Source: DATMNI01 sp963817515
GTDB lineage: Bacteria; Acidobacteriota; Terriglobia; Bryobacterales; Bryobacteraceae
Length of the DNA: 64,000 nucleotides
Reading direction: 5' to 3'
Assembly (NCBI GenBank): GCA_963817515.1
Contig: CAWFPJ010000023.1
Location: 620,001 to 684,000, forward strand
A program made the position numbers and the translations under genes. Position 1 is the stretch's first letter. Each line of letters opens with the position of its first letter. The notes below the pieces were generated by a model. It saw only the letters and a program-made list of their open reading frames with translations. It did no database searches and was not told where the DNA came from. Shown here one piece after another: positions 26,885 through 33,299 of the stretch.

Positions 26885-27551
26885 AATTTTTCATAGACTT
26901 ACAAAACTAAACTTCCGGAATGCCTCCCTTTGGAGTCCAACTGGAGTCCACAATAGGTCTGTCTGAGGGATTCGTTTCCCCCCTCGGCCTGCGCTCTGTC
27001 GCCGGCTATTTCAGAGGCGTCAATTTCTCCCGGCCTCTCTACTCTTATAAAAACCTGACAAACCCGACAGATGCATCGTAAGTTATAGATTGTGCTGGGC
27101 CATTATATGTCGGGTAGGCCCAAAAACCCGACATAGAACCCGAAATATTGCGCCAAAAACCCGACAAATCGTCTGCAGACCGCTGGGAAGCCCACGGACG
27201 ATGTGCCGAGAATCTGGATTTCGGACGGTAGCGGTGATCGCTTTAAGGGTTGATCGTGTTTGGCCTATATCAAATTGTGCGCCACAGCGCAGAGGACTCC
27301 GCCTGAGTCCGCAATCACAAGGGAGGCCCGAAGTACGAGAGCGCATCGAAGACGAGCGCAGCATCGTGGAGCGTCATTGCGCCCCAGGCGGCTAAAATTT
27401 GGCGGCTCACATGTGATAGGTCTGGAATCGGAGAACGGAAGAAAGTACGGGCATTGCGTATGGAATAGCAACTCCCGGATGCACACCCCAACTAATGGGT
27501 TCGTCAGCCGACTTCCGCTGATATGGTGTATAGTGAGTGCAAGGGGTTTTT
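26885..27551. other. Non-coding stretch downstream of tRNA-Pro: probable attachment/recombination region
   Basis: No credible gene is seen in these 667 bp. They hold a direct repeat TGGAGTCCA (26931 and 26942), three direct copies and one inverted half-copy of AAACCCGACA (27060-27166, listed separately), and a perfect inverted repeat GGACTC-N5-GAGTCC at 27294-27310. The position right after a tRNA 3' end and the repeats suggest arm-type sites of a former integrative element. No integrase gene is in the window, and no second copy of the tRNA tail was seen. Confidence 0.5.
27060..27166. repeat. Iteron-like AAACCCGACA repeats
   Basis: Exact copies of AAACCCGACA lie at 27060-27069, 27124-27133 and 27157-27166, with the complement TGTCGGGT at 27108-27115 and a degenerate AACCCGAAA at 27137. 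This is more than chance for a 10-mer. They may bind a recombination or replication protein. Confidence 0.6.
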
Positions 27552-28425
27552 ATGTACTTTCCTGTACTTCGCAACATCGTTGCACTTTCACTCCTTACAA
27601 CAGCCGCCGTAAACGCCGACCCCAGCAAGGAGAATTTCTATGCCCAAGCCAAGAGGATGGTAATCCGCCTTGAGCGCAAGTTGGCCACAGGTACATATAC
27701 GCCGGTTGGGACGGCATTTTTCGTAATCGACGAGCAGAACAACACATTTGTCGTAACCGCACGCCATGTGGCCAGCTTGGGAGTCGATCTTCGCGCCCGC
27801 GTTCCAACCTTGCTGGCCAGCGATGGGAAAACAACTGATGTGATTTGAACTCAGGCTGCCGCCATCACTCTGGATCTATCATGAGAACTCAGGGGACGAT
27901 AAGACATTTCCCGTCGATGTGGCTGTCATGAGGGTCAGCAGCATTAAGGATCGCTCCGTCGTCTCTTTCCGCTACTGTCCGAAAACCTGCCCCAAGGATG
28001 AATATAATCAGGTCGCTGATGATCCGCTGCCGCCAGACCATATCGTCATCTTTGGTTTTCCCCAGGATCTCGGCTTTACCCTGAAGGAGCAAAGACCCAT
28101 GACCCGCACAGGGGTCGTCGCCCTCACAGAAGAGGAGGAGGTTTTTATATCCCTCCCTCAACCCGATGGAACCCAAAAGCTACTTCCGAAGGGTGTCTAT
28201 CTTATCGATGCCAGGATGTATCCCGGCAACAGTGGCGGCCCTGTCATTGTAAGTAATCCACTGACGCAAATCCGTCTCGGTGGTCTTGTCACTGCTTCCA
28301 ATAACAGCCTTGAATATGGCATCGCTACGCCGGTATCTCAAACTGCCCAGACGCTGGAACGGGCCAGGAACGCCCCCGCCAACATGCGTGCATGGTTTTT
28401 ACTGGAGCAGATTTCCGCGAAATAA
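27552..28425 (+). pseudogene. Exported trypsin-like serine protease, frameshifted
   Basis: Two frames together form one periplasmic S1-type protease. From 27552 the ATG, with AAGGGG upstream, gives a signal peptide (PVLRNIVALSLLTTAAVNA) and GTAFFVIDEQNNTFVVTARHVA, where His in TARHV is the catalytic base. Just after 27840 the frame slips by one base: reading on one frame over gives FELRLPPSLWIYHENS and then FPVDVAVMRV, with the Asp in PVDVAV, and finally RMYPGNSGGPVI with the nucleophile Ser. The tail TRIATPV-like region follows to 28425. No PDZ domain is seen. A single inserted base explains the break, making this a recent pseudogene or an assembly error. Confidence 0.8.
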
Positions 28426-28698
28426 GGGTTGCTGCGGAGTCTTTTGGGGCAGACTTGGCAGCGTTTCGGCTACGGCCGCTTTCGAAGTAGGCGGGTACCA
28501 CCGGCAATCTCAGGCTTAAGAACATCGTTACTTGAACGAAATTGCATGTACCGCGCAAAGAACCCCGGAATGGCCTCGCCTCGCCTAAAACGCAACCCGG
28601 ACTGTAAGACACGCGAATAAGCTTGCGGAAGACCTCGAGCCTCTAATTTGAATTTGTCTGTTGACGACTGAAAATCGCAACTGGTATTCAGGAGTCGT

Positions 28699-30015
28699 AT
28701 GATCACGTCACCGCAGACCATAGAGATCCAAACCTGGCCAATTGATCGGCTAGTCCTCTACGCTCGCAATCCAAGAAAGAATGATGCCGCTGTCGATCGG
28801 ATGTGCGCCAGCATTCGCGAGTTCGGATTTAAGTGTCCGGTACTCGTCCGCAGCGACGGCCAAGTCATTGACGGTCATCTCCGCCTGAAAGCCGCCCGCA
28901 AACTGGAGATCACCGAGGTGCCGGTGATTCTCTGTGACGAATGGACAGCCGCGCAGGTGAAAGCCTTCCGCTTGATGGTGAACCGCTCGGTCACATGGGC
29001 CGACTGGGACGAGGAATTGCTCGCAGTGGAACTCGGCGAACTGCGGGAGTCCGATTTCGATTTGAGCCTCACGGGCTTCGGCGTTCAAGAGATCGATGCG
29101 CTCCTGGCCATACACGATGACCTCAACGCCGACACAGTGCCGCCGGTCCCGGACACGCCGGTCAGCGTTGCCGGCGATCTATGGATCTGTGGGAATGCGA
29201 AAAATCCTCACCGGATCCTATGTGGCGATTCCACCAGCCCAGAGGCCGTGGCAAAGCTGCTGGGCAACCGCAAACCGCACTTGCTGGTCACTGATCCGCC
29301 CTACGGAATCCAACTCGACTCCGAATGGCGCGACCGCGCCGGGCTAAACGGTTGCGGGCCCGCCGAGTCCAGTTACATGAAAAATAGAACAGAGGGCCAC
29401 ACCGAAACGACCATCTCCGGCGACACCCGGGCGGACTGGTCCGAAGCGTTCGAACTGGTACCCAGCATTGAGTGCGGTTATATTTGGCACGTGAGTAAGT
29501 TCACCCGGGAGGTTCTCGACGGACTGCTGCGGATCGGATTCCTACACCATCAGCAGATCATATGGGACAAGGGTCGGACGGTTCTGACGAGAACGCATTA
29601 TTGGTTTCAACATGAGCCCTGCTGGTACGTCAGAAAGAAGAACGCGCCGTGGTTCGGCAAGGCCGGCGAAAACTCGACTATCTGGAACTCGCCATCTCCG
29701 AAGTTCATCATGGGTGGCTCCGGCGAAGAGAAATTCGATCATCCCACACAAAAACTCGTCGAACTTTTTCGGCGCCCGATTCTTAATCACTTGAAGCGCG
29801 GCGAGCTGGTGTATGAGCCATTCCTGGGCAGTGGCACTACCTTGGCCGCCGCGGAGTTGACGGATCGCGTCTGCTACGGCATTGAACTCGATCCGAAGTA
29901 CGTCGATGTTGTCGTGCAACGCTGGCAGACGCTGAGCGGCAAGGAGGCAATCCTGGACGGTGACGGACGGACGTTCGCCGAGGTAGCCAAGGTGAGGATC
30001 GGAGCCATCAAATGA
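28699..30015 (+). CDS. ParB-domain DNA methyltransferase (phage-type, beta-class)
   Basis: A 438-residue two-domain protein. Residues about 5-120 form a ParB-like nuclease/CTPase-fold domain (DRLVLYARNPRKNDAAVDRM, then VLVRSDGQVIDGHLRLKAARKL). The second half is an N4/N6 DNA methylase of beta-class order: catalytic motif IV VTDPPYG near residue 200 comes before the SAM-binding motif I EPFLGSGTTLAAAEL near 385. Such fused ParB-methyltransferases are common in prophages and integrative elements and modify the element's own DNA. A good ribosome site (CAGGAG, 4 bases before ATG) supports the start. It ends where a small, frame-broken ORF begins with ATGA. Confidence 0.9.
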   Translation: MITSPQTIEIQTWPIDRLVLYARNPRKNDAAVDRMCASIREFGFKCPVLVRSDGQVIDGHLRLKAARKLEITEVPVILCDEWTAAQVKAFRLMVNRSVTWADWDEELLAVELGELRESDFDLSLTGFGVQEIDALLAIHDDLNADTVPPVPDTPVSVAGDLWICGNAKNPHRILCGDSTSPEAVAKLLGNRKPHLLVTDPPYGIQLDSEWRDRAGLNGCGPAESSYMKNRTEGHTETTISGDTRADWSEAFELVPSIECGYIWHVSKFTREVLDGLLRIGFLHHQQIIWDKGRTVLTRTHYWFQHEPCWYVRKKNAPWFGKAGENSTIWNSPSPKFIMGGSGEEKFDHPTQKLVELFRRPILNHLKRGELVYEPFLGSGTTLAAAELTDRVCYGIELDPKYVDVVVQRWQTLSGKEAILDGDGRTFAEVAKVRIGAIK

Positions 30016-30138
30016 ATCGCGCGCTGCCGCCGGGAGATAGCGGACATCGAAGCGCAGATCAGAGCCGGGAATCCGGATCTCGACGGTTTGTGCCTGGCGC
30101 TATCCGACTGGTCGGCCGAACTGCGGCTATTGCAATGA
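30012..30138 (+). pseudogene. Small phage-type ORF following the methyltransferase, frameshifted
   Basis: The ATGA overlap with the methyltransferase starts a frame reading MNRA. A one-base shift then gives RCRREIADIEAQIRAGNP and GLCLALSDWSAELRLLQ before a stop at 30136-30138. A coding-like peptide of about 42 residues follows the methylase in the same way in other phage-like elements, as far as I recall. The unit is now split between two frames. Function unknown. Confidence 0.5.
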
Positions 30139-30260
30139 GGCTGAGGGTTGGCCACTGTTGCGCCACATATGGCCCACGTTCGTTCTGGCGGCGACGTCGG
30201 GCCAGGTGGGCCAACGCTGCCGTGACGCTGGCAACCTGCCAGGAGTCGAGGGCGGAAGCA

Positions 30261-30291
30261 GAAAAGCCCGCCACGGCTGTGCCGGGCGGGC
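30261..30291 (-). terminator. Intrinsic terminator for the DUF3489 gene
   Basis: On the minus strand a stem GCCCGCC/GGCGGGC (outer arms 30285-30291 and 30266-30272) with an inner CGGC/GCCG pair and a TGT loop precedes TTTTC. It lies 21 bp beyond the DUF3489 remnant's stop. Stem strength and T-run fit a Rho-independent terminator. Confidence 0.75.
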
Positions 30292-30311
30292 GGGAAGGAG
30301 AGCGTTCAATG

Positions 30312-30673
30312 CTACTGATTGATGCGGTAGGTGCGCTCGCCTTTTTCGGATTTGAAGGACTCGACGGTGTATCCAGCCTTCTTCAGGGCGCCGGCTATGT
30401 GCCCGCGAACGGTATGGCGCTGCCAGCTCATGCCGGCCATGATCTCCAGCGGCCAGCAGCGGCCCTAACATCCTTGAACCCTCTCACCGGCTTTACGCCC
30501 GGAAGGCTGTTCCAGATGGCCACCAGCCGCTCGGCCGGCCAGGAGTCAGCAAGTGCGGCCAGCTCCTTCTTGTTGGCGAAAGAATCAAACGGGGTGGTAG
30601 TCGTAGCAGCGGCCTCCTCTTGTGTGGGGAATACCGTGATGTTGTTCTGTTCGTCGATGGTGAACGTTTTCAT
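30312..30673 (-). pseudogene. DUF3489-family protein with internal deletion and frameshift
   Basis: The N-terminal frame from the ATG at 30673 reads TFTIDEQNNITVFPTQEEAAA and WPAERLVAIWNSLPGVKPV, typical of DUF3489 proteins. After RGFKD the frame runs out at 30428. In another frame the DUF3489 winged-helix tail is intact: MAGMSWQRHTVRGHIAGALKKAG and TVESFKSEKGERTYRINQ, ending at 30312. A middle part with the LL....ATV.EIM stretch appears to be missing, so this is an internal deletion plus frame change. AGGAG precedes the start. Family members are DNA-binding-like and of unknown function; a second N-terminal fragment lies at 32765-32841. Confidence 0.7.
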
Positions 30674-30807
30674 TTTCGTAAATCTCCTATCGCGGTGTGG
30701 ACCGCGGCCATCACATTCATCACTCCGGTGGCGGACACAAGCAAGTCAATTCTGCAGAAATCGCAAGAGGCGATGGAACGGCGATGGGCCCTCGGCGGTA
30801 ATGGCCC

Positions 30808-31212
30808 ATGAAGGGACACGGAACAAAGTTCAGTCGCAAGATGGAGGCAGCCGTTGTGGCGCTGCTCACGCAGCGGAACCTGGACGAAGCTGCTCACACC
30901 GCCGGTATTGGAACGGCTACGATGCTGCGGTGGCAGAAGCTGCCCGAGTTCCAAACGGCATACCGGGACGCCCGCCGAGCCGCTCACGGGCAATCAGTCG
31001 CCCGGCTTCAGCAGGCCAGCGGTGCTGCGGTCTCGACGTTATTGAAGGTTATGTTGGACGCCAACACGCCGGCGTCTACCAAGGTCCGGGCTGCCGACAG
31101 CGTGTTGAACCACTCGGCGAAGGCAATCGAGTTGGAGGACATTGAAGTACGTGTGGATCAACTGGAGCGGGCTGCGGAAGCATCGCGGGTGGCGAGACAG
31201 AGTGAGATGTAA
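30808..31212 (+). CDS. Helix-turn-helix protein resembling phage terminase small subunit
   Basis: A 134-residue cytoplasmic protein. Residues 5-45 form a helix-turn-helix (KFSRKMEAAVVALLTQRNLDEAAHTAGIGTATMLRWQKLPEFQ) of the kind seen in small terminase subunits and some transposon proteins. The middle ARRAAHGQSVARLQQASGAAVSTLLKVMLDANTPASTKVRAADSVL and a C-terminal coiled stretch (ELEDIEVRVDQLERAAEAS) follow. This layout occurs widely as orphan genes in Acidobacteria and Planctomycetes, as far as I recall. No large subunit, portal or capsid gene is near. A degraded second copy lies at 45627-45860. Function is not known. Confidence 0.7.
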   Translation: MKGHGTKFSRKMEAAVVALLTQRNLDEAAHTAGIGTATMLRWQKLPEFQTAYRDARRAAHGQSVARLQQASGAAVSTLLKVMLDANTPASTKVRAADSVLNHSAKAIELEDIEVRVDQLERAAEASRVARQSEM

Positions 31213-31263
31213 GGGTGTGAGATCACTTTCAACTCACGGCTGAATCGGCCGGAGGGAGAAGTA

Positions 31264-31521
31264 GTGATGATGCGCAGGTCGTCAATTCGGAAACGAATGG
31301 AGCGATTAGAAGCAGACTGGAAGCAGACAGTCACGATAGAGCGGTCGGCCTTTATCGAGGTATTGGCCGAGGATTGCGTCGAGCGGCATCTTGTGATGAT
31401 CAGTCCGCCGGGTGATCAACAATGCTTCTTTCAGGAAAGACCAGGACTTGGGCCGAAGCTCGACGATTTCGGGCAGTTCGGGATGGTTCTGCATCTTACC
31501 ACTGATGAGATGAACGCTTAA
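31264..31521 (+). CDS. Small protein of unknown function
   Basis: An 85-residue protein not recognised. It starts with a basic helix (RRSSIRKRMERLEADWKQT), then AFIEVLAEDCVERHLVMISPPGDQQCFFQERPGLGPKLDDFG. It follows the terminase-small-like gene by 51 bp. A decayed copy of this sequence lies at 45870-46016 directly behind the decayed second copy of the terminase-like gene, which shows that both genes moved or duplicated together. This linkage is the best evidence that it is a real gene. Confidence 0.55.
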   Translation: MMMRRSSIRKRMERLEADWKQTVTIERSAFIEVLAEDCVERHLVMISPPGDQQCFFQERPGLGPKLDDFGQFGMVLHLTTDEMNA

Positions 31522-31850
31522 CCGTCAAGACTATCTATGACTAACAACCAGAGCGACGGTGGCGTTTCGTTAAAGCTGGCAAGATCGCCGACCCATCGGC
31601 GCCATTCTTTTCGAAAGTAAGGTGACAACTGAAAGAATTTCGAATTAGTCAGAAAGTGCCTCACGCTAATCAGCCGCGTCGCAGCAGGCGTTGCCTGTTC
31701 TCCACAACTGTCATGTCGGCTTGCGGCTCTTTCTCCTCCCACGCTTCCGCACATGCGGTCCCGGATTCGGAGGAAAGGCGCGACGGCCTTCGCCGGCGGC
31801 ATGGCAGCAGTGATTTCAGGTTTTTGGGACCAAAGAATTGGAGGAAATAA
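31522..31850. other. Non-coding stretch
   Basis: Nothing convincing is seen in these 329 bp. There is no recognisable coding pattern on either strand and no repeat to report. Confidence 0.4.
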
Positions 31851-32081
31851 ATGAAAATCGTAAACGCAGTGGTTGAGAAGTGCCGGAAGGCACTTGAACT
31901 GTGCCCGCACGAAAAGGGCACGGTAAATGTGATGTGCAGGGTGTGTGCGCTTCGGTCTGAGTGTTGCGGCTTGGAGCAGACTGGGTGGTCGGCGCAACGT
32001 GGCTCTCCAGACCTGGGTCTGGCCATTCGCCAGGCAAACTCGCTTGCGAATCGCGATGGGAGTGAGATGGCGGTCATATAG
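31851..32081 (+). CDS. Possible small ORF with good ribosome site
   Basis: A 76-codon frame (MKIVNAVVEKCRKALELCPHEKG, with CRVCALRSECC giving four closely spaced cysteines) preceded by GGAGG six bases before the ATG. The Cys-rich C.VC..RSECC part could bind a metal. No family match is known to me and nothing downstream is coupled to it. It may be a chance frame. Confidence 0.3.
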   Translation: MKIVNAVVEKCRKALELCPHEKGTVNVMCRVCALRSECCGLEQTGWSAQRGSPDLGLAIRQANSLANRDGSEMAVI

Positions 32082-32194
32082 AGGGCAGTCGTCTGCCGCC
32101 TCCCCAGAAATGCGGGTCAGGACGGCGCATGCGCAGTAAGGGCACAATCCGATTCGTGCCCACTGCGCCGCCCCGCCTGGCCTTGCTTGGTGGG

Positions 32195-32704
32195 TCAGCC
32201 ACCTCCAATGATTTTATTGATCCTGGCCTGCGCCGCTTCGAGTTCGCGTCGTCCTTCGGGACAGTCTATAAGAGCCGAGTGCAGGGCATCGGTGAGCATG
32301 TCTACGGGGTGTTGGTTGTCATATGGCGGAGGCTGTTCCGCGAGCCAGTGCAAAGTATCATGTAGCAAGTCGCGGATGGTGAGGGAGTCTATGGGGCCAT
32401 GTTCGCTCAGCTCGGCGTTGTAGTATGCCAAGGCCCTCTGTGCACGGCCTGCGCACTCCGGGTCGGACATGGCCCGGCCCAACACTCCGGTTTGGATCCA
32501 GGTGTCGAGCCGCTCGTGAACCTTTTTCCAGAAGGGGGTGTTGGCGATTGCATCATCGCCCCCGCCGTATGCATTAGCATCCGCGAAGCTATGGAGATCG
32601 CTGAAGCATTGAACCAGCGCCGGGTGGGTGCCGTTTTGGACGTCTCCCATGATCTCCAGCTTGGCGCGCTCTACGATGGCCTCGAAATTCGGATTGCTGC
32701 TCAT
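32195..32704 (-). CDS. Orphan protein of unknown function (169 residues)
   Basis: A 169-residue acidic cytoplasmic protein. It starts at the ATG at 32704, with AAGGAA upstream, as MSSNPNFEAIVERAKLEIM, and includes TPFWKKVHERLDTWIQTGVLGRAMSD, IDSLTIRDLLHDTLHWLAEQPPPYDNQHPVD and ends ARINKIIGGG. I do not recognise a named domain. A near-identical C-terminal copy lies at 47667-48050, where the N-terminal part is missing, and an N-terminal fragment lies at 46550-46665. The strong conservation with mostly synonymous-looking changes suggests selection on the protein. Confidence 0.6.
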   Translation of the reverse strand: MSSNPNFEAIVERAKLEIMGDVQNGTHPALVQCFSDLHSFADANAYGGGDDAIANTPFWKKVHERLDTWIQTGVLGRAMSDPECAGRAQRALAYYNAELSEHGPIDSLTIRDLLHDTLHWLAEQPPPYDNQHPVDMLTDALHSALIDCPEGRRELEAAQARINKIIGGG

Positions 32705-32764
32705 AACGTTCCTTTCAAGATGGCGGTTTCGAGGTCTTCGCGCCGCGCTGGGCTTCCGGCTTCG

Positions 32765-32841
32765 TTTAAGGGATAGCAGCGGCCTCCCCGTAAGTGGCAA
32801 ACGCCGTGATGTTGTTGTGTGTCGATCGTGATTGTCGTCAT
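32765..32841 (-). pseudogene. DUF3489 N-terminal remnant
   Basis: Reads MTTITIDTQ and then, one frame over, NNITAFATYGEAAAI, which is the start of a DUF3489 protein. The upstream 100 bp (to about 32956) also match the promoter region of the DUF3489 gene at 30673, including GGAGATT. Only the first 25 codons remain. Confidence 0.6.
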
Positions 32842-33299
32842 TCTCGTCAATCTCCTATCGCGATGTTCACCGCGGCCATCACATTGATCACTCAGGTTGC
32901 CGACACAAGCAAGCAAATCCTGTAGAAATTTGCGCAAGAGGCGATGGAATGGCGATGGCTTTAATCAAATTCATCAAGAATTGTCACCGGCGGGCGCTGC
33001 CTCGAGCCCACGACGGCCCTGCGCCGAACAGCTCAGGTCTTCGCGTGGGATCCTGCTCGAATTGCGCGAGCAGGCGCGTCAGCCACGACGAAGGCCGACG
33101 AGGCCGCTCGCTAGCCGAGAAGCAGTAGCGTCGTGACCAAACGCATGAGCCGGCGACCGCAGCGAGCCGGCGCATCGTGGTCCCTCCCGACAGCGCAACA
33201 AGCGCACGCGCGGCAGCCGGGACGGCGGTCGGGCACGCGTGCCCACGCGCCCCCAAGCATTTCCCCAAATTGGCTCGGCGGTGGTATAACAGACCCTTA
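32842..33299. other. High-GC stretch with DUF3489-type promoter copy, no gene
   Basis: The first 115 bp duplicate the upstream region of the DUF3489 gene at 30673-30790. The rest is very GC-rich (CGCGCG-type runs near 33200) with no coding pattern that I can support. The transition from element debris to the hydrolase locus lies here. Confidence 0.4.

Noticed and set aside
26857..33299. Second copy of the tRNA-Pro 3' end as a right attachment site
   Set aside because: I found no match to the TTCAAATCTCGGCAGCCCG end in the following 6 kb or elsewhere in the window, so the element border is not proven.
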